A stretch of DNA of 64,000 nt from Methanosarcina horonobensis HB-1 = JCM 15518. Its GTDB lineage: Archaea > Halobacteriota > Methanosarcinia > Methanosarcinales > Methanosarcinaceae. Position numbers and translations under genes: made by a program. The stretch is taken from positions 2,087,036-2,151,035 of the forward strand of contig NZ_CP009516.1 in the NCBI RefSeq assembly GCF_000970285.1. The letters are read 5' to 3'. Positions 23,984-32,881 of this stretch are shown piece by piece (positions within the stretch are counted from its first letter, which is position 1; every line of letters begins with the position of its first letter). The notes under the pieces are model-generated. The model searched no databases and was not told where the DNA came from. It worked only from the letters and a program-made list of their open reading frames with translations.

Positions 23984-24741
23984 GACTGGTCCTGAAATTC
24001 TTTTTTTAATAAAGAGAGAATTAGTTTATACGTTCAAATTAGAAGTGTTCTGCTCCTGAAAAGTTGAGCAGTTCAATTGAATATTTATAAAGAACAATAT
24101 CTGTAAAGAATATATCTTTCTGCTACTGAAATGAAGACATTATTTATAAATTCTGTTATTGAAATAGCATCTCAGTTCTAAAATCCTAATTATAAATAAC
24201 CTGCCGATTTAAGTAACTGTAGAATGTATCAACAGGTTCTACTACATACTATGTCTTCAAGTCGTCTCTTTATGGATTTACTTTTATTTTTAAAAAGGAA
24301 AGGATTTAAATCCTTGAGGAAATGTTTTATTGAAGACAAAAGCAGGCTGGCTTTCAGATTTTAATTAAGTAATGGCCAAAGCCTTTCTATTATTATTCTT
24401 GATATTTGAACTTTACTTCTTTGAATTCGTTTATTTGACTCGGGCTTAATTTGCATTACTCATGAATCCATCAGATGTCATCCGTTCAGTTTATGGTCTA
24501 TAAGATGTACCAATGTTTATAATTGTAAGAGCAGTTATGAATCTATCAGGATATCCATTGTTTACTTCTTACACACCAGAGGTTATTCGTTAATTAATCA
24601 GTTCTTTATATTTGTTAATTAATAAGTTCTGTAGACACCTTTATTCAATTTAATCTATCGGACTTTACCTCACTATCAAAATTGCCATCTTGTTATCAGC
24701 CTATAATACAGCCTATTTATAATTGGCAGGAGCAACAACAT
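23984..24741. other. Intergenic gap between the ABC operon and htpX
   Basis: This divergent AT-rich gap has no supportable gene. It shows AATTTATAAAGAACAA-type promoter-like stretches and a repeated TTTGTTAATTAATAAGTTCTG motif (with a near copy ATTAATCAGTTCTTT) close to the htpX side. These may form the htpX control region. Confidence 0.4.
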
Positions 24742-25629
24742 ATGAAAAGAAAATGGGAACGTGACTTAGGACTTCAGGGACGAATGCTTTTTACGATGTT
24801 TCTTCTGGCAGTAGTTTACCTTGCCTTCCTAGCGTTCCTTTCATACTATGGAACACCTCCGATTTTCATGATTCTGTTCGTTGGTCTTTTCATGGCCATC
24901 CAGTACTTTTATTCGGATAAAATGGTGCTCTGGACAACGGGTGCGCATATTGTTTCCGAAAGTGAGGCTCCGCAGCTCCATGGAATGATTACCAGGCTCT
25001 GCGCAATAGCCGATCTCCCAAAGCCCCAGGTTGCAATTGTAAGAACACAGGTACCAAACGCCTTTGCCACAGGCAGGAGCCAGAATAATGCTGTTGTTGC
25101 AGTTACGACAGGAATTCTGGATAAACTCTCTCCAGCCGAACTTGAAGCAGTACTTGCCCATGAACTGAGCCATGTCAAGAATAGAGATATGGCTGTTATG
25201 ACGATTGCCAGTTTTCTCTCAACAGTGGCTTTCTACATTGTCCGTTACAGCCTTTACTTCGGGCATATGGGAGGAGGGGATAGGAGGAGAGATGGAGGAG
25301 GCATTATCCTCGTCTGGCTAGTTTCCATTGCAGTCTGGGTTGTTAGTTTTATCCTGATCCGTGCTCTTTCCCGTTACAGGGAATTTTCTGCGGATAGGGG
25401 AGCTGCAGTTATTACGGGACAGCCTTCAAATCTTGCCTCTGCCCTTATGAAAATAAGTGGAGTTATGGACCGGGTGCCAAGCGAGGATCTCAGAAAAATA
25501 GAAGGAATGAATGCCTTTTTCACAGTACCTGCACTCTCAGGCTCTTCTATAATGGACATTTTTTCCACTCATCCATCTGTGGAAAAAAGAATAGCCAAGC
25601 TTGAGAAGATGCAACAGGAAATGAGTTAA
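24742..25629 (+). CDS. htpX: Membrane zinc metalloprotease HtpX
   Basis: A 295-residue M48 protease. Two hydrophobic helices lie near the N-terminus (MLFTMFLLAVVYLAFLAFL; IFMILFVGLFMAIQYFY). The zinc site is HELSHVKNRD (HExxH), with the third ligand Glu in REFSADRGAAVITG. Two more hydrophobic segments follow the HExxH helix. The start is the ATG at 24742, 13 bases after GGAG; an upstream ATG at 24682 would add a non-conserved 20-residue tail. HtpX degrades misfolded membrane proteins. Length and motif order are normal. It has its own promoter region and no operon partner. Confidence 0.93.
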   Translation: MKRKWERDLGLQGRMLFTMFLLAVVYLAFLAFLSYYGTPPIFMILFVGLFMAIQYFYSDKMVLWTTGAHIVSESEAPQLHGMITRLCAIADLPKPQVAIVRTQVPNAFATGRSQNNAVVAVTTGILDKLSPAELEAVLAHELSHVKNRDMAVMTIASFLSTVAFYIVRYSLYFGHMGGGDRRRDGGGIILVWLVSIAVWVVSFILIRALSRYREFSADRGAAVITGQPSNLASALMKISGVMDRVPSEDLRKIEGMNAFFTVPALSGSSIMDIFSTHPSVEKRIAKLEKMQQEMS

Positions 25630-25821
25630 TAAAAAGGCGGGTTAAAAACAAAGGTAAAGAAACGATTTAGTCTCCCAGATTGAACCACTACTCCTGCAGA
25701 TATCCGAAAATGTTTATTCCTTCTTCATTATTCCTTCTTCATAACAGAAAAGGAATTCTATTGATAATAATTTATAATATGTGAGTAAAAGCTTTTGATC
25801 CAAAAAGTTAGATAGATTTGT

Positions 25822-26523
25822 ATGAGAATCCACGTCCTCCAGCACTCTGCCCTTAACACCCTCGGCAGCATAGAAGAATATGCTAGAACCAAAAACTACC
25901 CCCTTGAGTCAACCCGCTTTTACAAAATTACAAACCCACCAGCCCTTGATTCTTTTGACCTCCTTATCATTATGGGCGGTCCTATGGGAATCTACGACTA
26001 CGAAGAAAATCCCTGGTTGAAAGACGAAAAAAACTTTATCAAACAGGCAATTGATGCAGGAAAATCGGTTCTCGGAATCTGTCTCGGCGCTCAACTGCTT
26101 GCTGACGTGCTCGGCGCGCGAGTCTATGAAAACGGGCACAGGGAAATGGGCTGGTTCCCCATAAAGGCAGCAGCAGTGAAATATAAACAAGAATTTCTCA
26201 AAGGGCTGCCGGAAGAAATCACGGTTTTTCACTGGCACTCGAGAACTTTTGATCTTCCTGAAGGAGCTGTACACCTTTTCCGGAGCGAAGGATGTGAAAA
26301 TCAGGGCTTTGTCTACGGTGGAAGGGTTGTAGCACTACAGTTTCATCCCGAGGTTACATATGAGAGAATTAAAAACATGATCGGAAGGTTCGGAAATGAA
26401 ATGGGGAACGGGCCTTTTATCCAGAAAAAAGAGGAAATGATCGGACAGGAAGAGTATCTGGCAGGAACAAAAGAGTTTATGTTCACGGTACTGGACAGGT
26501 TTGAGAAGATTATTCATTCTTAA
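25822..26523 (+). CDS. Class I glutamine amidotransferase (GuaA-like domain protein)
   Basis: A 233-residue standalone class I amidotransferase. The nucleophile lies in SVLGICLGAQLLADVLGARV, and the catalytic His-Glu pair in VVALQFHPEVTYERI. The oxyanion segment is LLIIMGGPMGIYDYEENPW. This subgroup resembles gamma-glutamyl or GMP-synthase-like amidotransferases of unknown acceptor. No synthetase domain is fused or adjacent. It is convergent with mprF, and the stops are only 15 bases apart. Reaction: hydrolysis of glutamine or a gamma-glutamyl compound; the acceptor cannot be inferred. Confidence 0.88.
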   Translation: MRIHVLQHSALNTLGSIEEYARTKNYPLESTRFYKITNPPALDSFDLLIIMGGPMGIYDYEENPWLKDEKNFIKQAIDAGKSVLGICLGAQLLADVLGARVYENGHREMGWFPIKAAAVKYKQEFLKGLPEEITVFHWHSRTFDLPEGAVHLFRSEGCENQGFVYGGRVVALQFHPEVTYERIKNMIGRFGNEMGNGPFIQKKEEMIGQEEYLAGTKEFMFTVLDRFEKIIHS

Positions 26524-26537
26524 AGAATTATAAACTC

Positions 26538-29114
26538 TTAAAAGATGTCTTTAAAAGGATCTTTCATCCCTGAGATAAGGGTTGCAATATCTTTTAGTGC
26601 AAGGCTTTTCTTAAATCCTGTGGGGAGAGCAATGTACTTTGGGCTCCATACCGGGTTGAATTTTTCTTTGTAAGCCCTCAGACCTTTGTAGTTATAAATA
26701 TAGTCGCCATTGGCAAAGATTAAAGACCCGACTTTATGCCAGAGAGGGGCAAACTGCCTATTTTCAAGGCCCGAAAGTGGAGCCATTCCGAGGGAAAAGC
26801 GTTTGTACCCGTTTTCTTTTCCCCAGAGTATGAGTTTGACAAAAAGGTAGTCCATTGCCGGAGCACTGGATTTGTAACGCATTAGGTCAATACTGAACTC
26901 TTCTGTGCCTGCTCCTGCCCATATATTTGTAAAGGCAACGATTTCTTCTTCGTTCCTGACAATTGCAAGAGGAAAATTACTTAGATATTTCTCGTCAAAA
27001 AAGCCTACTGAGAATCCCTTCTCTTTTCCGGTTTTCATTTCCAGCCAGGCGTCAGAAACCTGTTTAAGTTCAGGAGTGAGGACAGTTATGTTTTCTGGCT
27101 GAATAATTTCAAACCAGTACCCTTTCTTTTCTACATTTTTCACTGCATAGCGGAAATCTTTACCTGCGCTTCCTTCCAGTGTAAAGGACTCTAAGGAAAC
27201 TTTTGCCTCTTCCCCTATTTTGATCAGAGTCAGGCCAAGGTCAAGGTAAATTGGAATGTGTTTTTCACTTACTTCATAAAAAACGGCTCTTCCCTGGTGC
27301 AGCCTGGTCATTTCATAAAAGTCCCAGATCAACTCTTTTATCCTGTCACTCTGCCCTACAGGATCTCCCATAGCAATCCAGCTCTTTCCTGAGACTCCGT
27401 ACATCAAAAAAGCCTTTTTTTTGTCGTCAAAAAGCAGGTATTTGTCACCTGTAAACGCCAGGTTTCCCAGGGGTTCCCTGTTGTCCCTTACAATCGCTTT
27501 TGCAAGCTCAAGTTCTTCATTCCCCGGGAGATGAATATCTTTGGAAAAGGGGCTCAGCATTTTCATGACCCCGAGGACAAGCAGGATGAAGAAAACTCCT
27601 ACTACGGCTCTTAAAAAGCTCGATGCCTGAGAATTAACCCCGAACTGCCACCACAGTTCGTTTGAATACTCCACATTCCTGTATGAAAAGAACCCGAGCC
27701 AGACAAAGCTTACGAGCACCAGAATTATTGCAATTATGTTTTCCCTGCTAAAAGACTGGTGCAAAAGAGAAGATTTTCTGTAAAAGTGCTTCCTTGAGGG
27801 AAACAGGAGAATAAACATAGTAAAGAGCACTGCAGCTTCGTGATAATCAAAGTCCTTAAGGAGGGCAAAGACTCCTCCCAGTAGAAGGACTATGAGGGAA
27901 AGTACATAAGCTCCATCAATCCTTTTCCAGAGTCCGTTTGCCAGAAGCAGGAGCAGTACGCCTATTATGCTTCCAAAAAGCCTGGAAGCCTCAATGAGAG
28001 GGAGAGGGACAATGTATGCTATTTCGCGCAGGTATCTGGGATCTGAAGGTAGGGCTCCGGAGAAGAGGAGGGAAATGCCTCCGAAAAAGATTAGAATAGA
28101 AAATATCTGGGGCGTTATTTCTGACAGGCTGGAATAAGTGACCTTTCCGGCTTTTTTTAGGAACTCTTTCTTCTCTTCAAACTCGTGGAATATCAGAGTC
28201 AGGAAACCCATTAGGAACGGGACAAAATAGTAGATGAACCTGAAGAGTACAAGAGCCCTCATAATGTCTACCGTGCCAAAATAAGGTTCCAGCATGAACA
28301 GCATAACTGTCTCAAAAACCCCAAGCCCACCTGGAACGGTGCTTATAAGCCCTATCAGCTGTGCCAGTGCAAAGAATAAAAGCACATGCAGCAGAGTAAG
28401 CTGCGAGTTTGAGGGAAGGAGGAGATATATGATGCTTCCAGGAAGCAGGTAGTCTCCTGAGGACAATGCAAGCTGCATGAAAGCAATTTTTGGCTCAGGA
28501 ATCCTTATTTTATGCCCTTTTACCTCCAGGTCCAGTTTTGTGAATGAGAAATAGAAATAAGTGACAAGAAGCAGCAGTAACAGGATCCCTACAAGATTGA
28601 GGGGAACAGGAATTCCAGGAACATACTCAGACAGCTTCAATGGATAAAATGTGAAAAGCAAACCTGCAATAAAGCAGAACCCGACCCAGAAGGTAGAGAT
28701 ACAAAAAACTATGATGTCCCATATCTGAGCCAGGCTCAGCCCGTATCCCGAATATAATCTGTAGCGGAGGGAGCCTCCTGTCAGGAAATTAAAACCTGCA
28801 GTATAGCTGATGGACGTACTGATAAAAGAGGTTCTTGCAACCTCTTTATAAGGCAGGGTCTGGTTGATATGGCGGGCTGCAAGGTAGTCGTATCCGGTTA
28901 AGCTAGCATAGCTTAAAGAAGTTAGAAAGACAGCTATCCCAAGGTGACTTAAGGGAACACTGGAAATACTTTTCAGAACATAGCTCAGATGCAGATAGCT
29001 CATTTGCTTATCCAGAGTCCATAAAGCCAGAGCAAATATGATAGCCGGTAAGAGATAACTGACAAGCCTCTTTACTTTAAGGGCTTTTTCCTTTTTGCTG
29101 CCGTTTTCTTTCAT
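26538..29114 (-). CDS. mprF: MprF-like bifunctional lipid flippase / aminoacyl-lipid synthase
   Basis: An 858-residue protein with an N-terminal half of about 14 hydrophobic segments (UPF0104/flippase domain: SISYTAGFNFLTGGSLRYRL; STVPGGLGVFETVMLFML) and a C-terminal DUF2156 (GNAT-like) transferase domain: YGVSGKSWIAMGDPVGQSD, GRAVFYEVSEKHIPIYLDLG, KRFSLGMAPLSGLENRQFAP. In bacteria MprF adds lysine or alanine to phosphatidylglycerol and flips it. An archaeon lacks that ester lipid, so the likely substrate is archaetidylglycerol; this is inference. Length matches full bacterial MprF. It is transcribed alone, convergent with the amidotransferase. Confidence 0.9.
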   Translation of the reverse strand: MKENGSKKEKALKVKRLVSYLLPAIIFALALWTLDKQMSYLHLSYVLKSISSVPLSHLGIAVFLTSLSYASLTGYDYLAARHINQTLPYKEVARTSFISTSISYTAGFNFLTGGSLRYRLYSGYGLSLAQIWDIIVFCISTFWVGFCFIAGLLFTFYPLKLSEYVPGIPVPLNLVGILLLLLLVTYFYFSFTKLDLEVKGHKIRIPEPKIAFMQLALSSGDYLLPGSIIYLLLPSNSQLTLLHVLLFFALAQLIGLISTVPGGLGVFETVMLFMLEPYFGTVDIMRALVLFRFIYYFVPFLMGFLTLIFHEFEEKKEFLKKAGKVTYSSLSEITPQIFSILIFFGGISLLFSGALPSDPRYLREIAYIVPLPLIEASRLFGSIIGVLLLLLANGLWKRIDGAYVLSLIVLLLGGVFALLKDFDYHEAAVLFTMFILLFPSRKHFYRKSSLLHQSFSRENIIAIILVLVSFVWLGFFSYRNVEYSNELWWQFGVNSQASSFLRAVVGVFFILLVLGVMKMLSPFSKDIHLPGNEELELAKAIVRDNREPLGNLAFTGDKYLLFDDKKKAFLMYGVSGKSWIAMGDPVGQSDRIKELIWDFYEMTRLHQGRAVFYEVSEKHIPIYLDLGLTLIKIGEEAKVSLESFTLEGSAGKDFRYAVKNVEKKGYWFEIIQPENITVLTPELKQVSDAWLEMKTGKEKGFSVGFFDEKYLSNFPLAIVRNEEEIVAFTNIWAGAGTEEFSIDLMRYKSSAPAMDYLFVKLILWGKENGYKRFSLGMAPLSGLENRQFAPLWHKVGSLIFANGDYIYNYKGLRAYKEKFNPVWSPKYIALPTGFKKSLALKDIATLISGMKDPFKDIF

Positions 29115-29646
29115 CAGGATCGAGTATCCTTTTGCATTGTAGGCTCACTGTTTAGTTAGAGTTAAGAATCGTATTAGAGTTAGATTTAGAGTTAGATTTT
29201 ATGATTAAAATTTTTAATGTTGCACCTACTCTTTTAAAGTTAATATATTTTTTGTAAGTGGTTATCTGGAGATTCTATAATTCGGATATCTGAGTTCTTT
29301 GTGCCCGAGTTTCGCTTCCTGAGTTTCGCTTCCCGAGTTTCGCTTAGGCACCCGAACTGTCATATTCGACGCAGGAGAGAGGTCTTTTCCGTAAAAAAGA
29401 GAAAAAAGAGAATAAAAACCAAAAAAATGAAAATGACTCGATATCAGGTAAGAGACTAGCAAGAAACAAAAACTTTTGGGCAGGACTGCCAGATTAGCTG
29501 GCGGAGACACTTATAGTTACCAGTGATTAAAACGCAGTTTTCGTGATCAAGAGAAGTGGTTCTCTGGCCAGGCGGTAAATTTCTCTATCGCTAACGGGAG
29601 CAATATTACCGACTATTAAGGTACAAAGGCTCGGTTACTGGAAGTC
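29115..29646. other. Intergenic gap between IS1341 element end and mprF
   Basis: No supportable gene; an 82-codon minus frame here has unlikely composition. The side near 29647 is the outer end of the IS1341 element and may include its guide-RNA end. GTTAGATTT-AGAGTTAGATTT repeats lie near the mprF start. Confidence 0.4.
29306..29347. repeat. Three 14-bp tandem units
   Basis: CGAGTTTCGCTTCC, TGAGTTTCGCTTCC and CGAGTTTCGCTTAG follow directly. Like the array at 6504-6583 the unit is 14 bases, but the sequence is unrelated. Confidence 0.75.
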
Positions 29647-31086
29647 TTAAGTTAAAAACTGACATACTTCCCACGCAAAATGTGGAGAAGTTTTTTTACC
29701 GGCTGTACGTTTTCTGAAGAAAGTACGTGCCAGGACTTTTTGAGGGGTATCAGGGCTCCCTTTCCCTGCATCTCTTTCTGCAGAGAATTGACCGTTGCCT
29801 TTTGGCGTCAATGCTATATTAAAGGCAGCGTTGACATCGGCATGGTCAACGTGCCCGCAGTGGGGGCACTCAAATTGCTTGCTGTGACGGTGGCCTTTAT
29901 GTCCGCAGCGGCTGCACTTCTTGCTTGTCGCATGAGGATCAATGTAGACTACCTCTACTCCCTGCAGCCTGGCTTTGTATTCGATAAATTGCTGGAGCTG
30001 ATGAAAAGACCAGCTGTTCAGGGAATATTCGTTTGACCACACATGTTTTTTAACTTTTTTTAGAGCGATTTTTCTACTCATTTCTTTGCTTTTGCGTTCT
30101 GGTTGGGTCTTCTTTTTATCATCGTTTCTATTTTTCCTGCCTTTTCCTCCACCTTCTGCCTTGCTGTCGAGTTTTCGGATTCCTTTAAGGTTCTCTAGCT
30201 TAATTCCGCATTCATTATACAGGGCGATGTCTACAATCTTTCGGCTGATTTTATGGTTCAGGTTTTTTACAATGCTCTTCTCTCTTTTTTTTACAGCTTT
30301 CAGCTGTTTATGTTTGCCACCCTTGCAGAGCCGTTTTTTTATGTTTTCGTATTTCTTATGCGTATGATAACGCATTTTTCCAAACTTCCAGACCTTTCCG
30401 GATTCAGGATCTGCAGCAACTGCAATATGACCTCTTGTATTGCGGTCAACTCCTATGTAATGCCCGGTACTCTCAGGTTTTTCATCCGGGAAGACAACTG
30501 CTACATAAGCGTAAATGCTGTCGATTTCTATCTGGGAGATTTTCTTGAAGTTGCTCGAAAAATGATAGTTAAGCAGAAGTTTAAGGCAGGGGATAAGAAG
30601 GATTTTCTCTTCCCTATCGACCCTGACCGCCCTCGAAGGGATAATAAGTTTCACATTTTTTACGGATTTTAACTCCCTGTTTCTTGAATATTTCCTGAGA
30701 ATCTGGCCGGAAATGGTTGATTTCAGGCCTATATGTCTGACATTCCCTGGAGAAAGTGAACCCGATCCCGGAGAAAAATTCATTCCCGGTAGTGAGTCGG
30801 AAAAAGAAGGAACAGAAGAAAGAGATAATGATTCGTTAGAAGAGTCGGACGATAAAACCTGGGAAGAAAGTGAGGAAGAAAGGGAAGAAGAAAGAGAAGA
30901 AAAGGGAGAAAGAAGAGAGGCAGGAAGATAATGGCCGGAAGCCCCGGATCTTTGTATTTGTATTGGGGGCGGGTTAAGGGTATGGTTTTGAGTCCGGTAT
31001 TCAATACAGAACTCAGCAATCTTTCGCGCCTTTCGGAGTTCTTCCGAAAAGTCCCGGTTATGCTTGATTTTATAAGTCAGTAGCAT
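29647..31086 (-). CDS. tnpB: IS1341-type TnpB with serine-rich insertion
   Basis: A 479-residue TnpB of a different subgroup from the two IS605 copies. The nuclease residues are present: Asp in HYIGVDRNTRGHIAVAAD, Glu in GIKLENLKGIRKL, Asp in DHADVNAAFNIAL; the zinc finger is CSRCGHKGHRHSKQFECPHC. Between RTQNHTLNPPPIQIQRS and HIGLKSTISGQILRKYSRN lies a Ser/Leu/Pro-rich stretch of about 60 residues (SSLSSSLSSSLSSQ), coded by a purine-run DNA segment at 30770-30930. Normal relatives lack it, so this looks like a repeat expansion. The C-terminus (SPHFAWEVCQFL) reads into the element end. No tnpA is present. Confidence 0.85.
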   Translation of the reverse strand: MLLTYKIKHNRDFSEELRKARKIAEFCIEYRTQNHTLNPPPIQIQRSGASGHYLPASLLSPFSSLSSSLSSSLSSQVLSSDSSNESLSLSSVPSFSDSLPGMNFSPGSGSLSPGNVRHIGLKSTISGQILRKYSRNRELKSVKNVKLIIPSRAVRVDREEKILLIPCLKLLLNYHFSSNFKKISQIEIDSIYAYVAVVFPDEKPESTGHYIGVDRNTRGHIAVAADPESGKVWKFGKMRYHTHKKYENIKKRLCKGGKHKQLKAVKKREKSIVKNLNHKISRKIVDIALYNECGIKLENLKGIRKLDSKAEGGGKGRKNRNDDKKKTQPERKSKEMSRKIALKKVKKHVWSNEYSLNSWSFHQLQQFIEYKARLQGVEVVYIDPHATSKKCSRCGHKGHRHSKQFECPHCGHVDHADVNAAFNIALTPKGNGQFSAERDAGKGSPDTPQKVLARTFFRKRTAGKKTSPHFAWEVCQFLT

Positions 31087-31225
31087 TCAGGGTACTGCTC
31101 CATAACTCTTTTTATTTTTGTTCCAGAAAGATCTGGCGTCCTGGAGAACCTAGGTATTTTTGACAATATCTATAAACAATTTTTAGCTACTATATTTATA
31201 ATATCTATAAACATACTTAAACATT

Positions 31226-31398
31226 TTGTCAATAGGGAAAACAGAGTTTTCTCCTACCAAAGGTCTCCAGAGAAATGGCTCAGGGAAGCCAGATACGAAA
31301 AGTTAGGCTCTGAAATCAGAGCCCAACAAATGCCTGAAAAGTACATGGAAAAGTTCCTTGATCTCCATGCCTTACAAAAAATGAGATTAAAGAGTTAG
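31226..31398 (+). pseudogene. Unrecognised C-terminal coding fragment
   Basis: The plus frame reads VNRENRVFSYQRSPEKWLRE, then ARYEKLGSEIRAQQMPEKYM and EKFLDLHALQKMRLKS before TAG. Composition is that of a soluble helical protein, clearly more protein-like than chance, but there is no start codon and the frame upstream turns AT-rich. It sits between the IS1341 element and the MATE gene, so it is probably the tail of a gene cut by the element. I do not recognise the family. Confidence 0.4.
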
Positions 31399-31399
31399 T

Positions 31400-32881
31400 T
31401 CACAAGGCTTCCCTATCAGCATGCTTGAGAGTAATGAACCCCACACCTTCTTCACTCCCTGCTTTTACACTGCTTTTTGAAACAGATGTTGCATGTTTTG
31501 TATCTACTGCCTTCTTGATCTCTACCCTTATCTCTGCCTTTCTGCTGTTCCTGAGGAATTTGAACTCCTTTGAAAGCATGATCATTACCATTACCGTCAT
31601 AAGATATTCCGTAGCAGGAGATGCGGCCCAGACTCCGTTAAGGTCGAAGAACTGAGGCAAAATGAACAGCAGGGGAAAGAGGAAGATAAAGATCTTTCCA
31701 AGATGGATGAAAAGTGCTGCTCTGACTCTATTGATTGACTGGTAGTAGATGGCAGTAAGCAGTACTATGCCTTCAACAAGCAGAGAGAACATGAAAATAT
31801 TCATTCCCTGAAGTGTGGCATCGAGAAGTTCTGAGTCATTCTGGCTGAAGATCTGTACCAGGCTCTCAGGGAAAAGATAGACCAGTGCAAATCCCAGGGC
31901 TCCTATCAGGGTACATGAGAGCATTGTCAGTTTCAGGGTCTTTAAAACCCTTCCGTACTGACCGGCTCCGTAATTGAAACCTATAATCGGCTGCACACCG
32001 AGGGCTATCCCTTCAAAGAGCATGTAAAATATGGAAAATATGTATCCTATAATGCCATAGGCCGAGACCGCAAGTTCAGAATCATACCTGAGCAGCATGT
32101 AGTTTTGTGCAAAGAGCACGAGAGCAAATGATATCTGCATAACAAATGACGGTATGCCGGCTTTAAGGATCTGCAATGTTGTATCGATTTTGACTCTCAT
32201 GGCTTTAAGTTTCAGTCTCAGCTTTGCCTCGCTGCCGAAAAGGTAATACGTAAGCATCACTGTCGGCAGAGCAAAGGAAAGAATTGTCGCAGCGGCTGCA
32301 CCTGACATACCCATTCCAAGACACATGACAAAGAGATAGTCAAGAACGACGTTTGAAAGCACTCCTGCAACCATTATTTTCATGCAGAGTTTGGGTTTTC
32401 CATCATTCCTTACAAGTGGATCGAGGGCAATCGCAAGGATCATAAAAACCGAGCCTGCGAAGATTACCTGGAGGTATTCTCGAGCAAATGAAAGGACAGG
32501 TCCGCTGGTCCCGAGCAAACTGATAGATGTTTTGCAAAAAATCAATCCGCCTGCAGTAAAAATGGCTCCTGCCAGGAGACATAGTGGAAAAGCGTTATTA
32601 ACTATTTCCAGGGCTTCTCCGGTCTTCCCTTCTCCAAGTTTCAGAGCTATGAGGCTTGAAGAACCGATTCCGATAATTATTCCTGCTCCAATTACAGCCA
32701 GATAAGGAGGATAAGCAAGGGTAATGCCTGCAAGCCCGTGGCTCCCAATGGCATTTCCAATAAAGAAGCCGTCAATTATCCCCTGGATTCCGGCAATAAG
32801 CACTCCCACAACTGCCGGGAGCGCAAATTTCCAGAATAGGTTAAAAATATTTCCGGACTTCATTTCCTCATCGCTTACCAT
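31400..32881 (-). CDS. MATE-family multidrug/metabolite exporter
   Basis: A 493-residue membrane protein with about 12 hydrophobic segments in two related halves. Landmarks: FWKFALPAVVGVLIAGIQGI IDGFFIGNAIG at the N-terminus (the MatE opening), DPLVRNDGKPKLCMKIMVAG in the first half, and GVQPIIGFNYGAGQYGRVLK in the second, which is the strongly conserved MATE signature. The hydrophilic 50-residue C-terminal tail is Lys/Val/Ser-rich. Transport is by sodium or proton antiport; the substrate is unknown. Start ATG follows CCAGGAT. It is not linked to other genes. Confidence 0.92.
   Translation of the reverse strand: MVSDEEMKSGNIFNLFWKFALPAVVGVLIAGIQGIIDGFFIGNAIGSHGLAGITLAYPPYLAVIGAGIIIGIGSSSLIALKLGEGKTGEALEIVNNAFPLCLLAGAIFTAGGLIFCKTSISLLGTSGPVLSFAREYLQVIFAGSVFMILAIALDPLVRNDGKPKLCMKIMVAGVLSNVVLDYLFVMCLGMGMSGAAAATILSFALPTVMLTYYLFGSEAKLRLKLKAMRVKIDTTLQILKAGIPSFVMQISFALVLFAQNYMLLRYDSELAVSAYGIIGYIFSIFYMLFEGIALGVQPIIGFNYGAGQYGRVLKTLKLTMLSCTLIGALGFALVYLFPESLVQIFSQNDSELLDATLQGMNIFMFSLLVEGIVLLTAIYYQSINRVRAALFIHLGKIFIFLFPLLFILPQFFDLNGVWAASPATEYLMTVMVMIMLSKEFKFLRNSRKAEIRVEIKKAVDTKHATSVSKSSVKAGSEEGVGFITLKHADREAL

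Noticed and set aside
29262-29510. 82-residue minus frame
   Set aside because: Crosses the 14-bp tandem repeat and has implausible composition; no ribosome site.
30713-30931. Acidic Glu/Ser-rich 72-residue plus frame
   Set aside because: It is the antisense of the serine-rich insert of the IS1341 TnpB.
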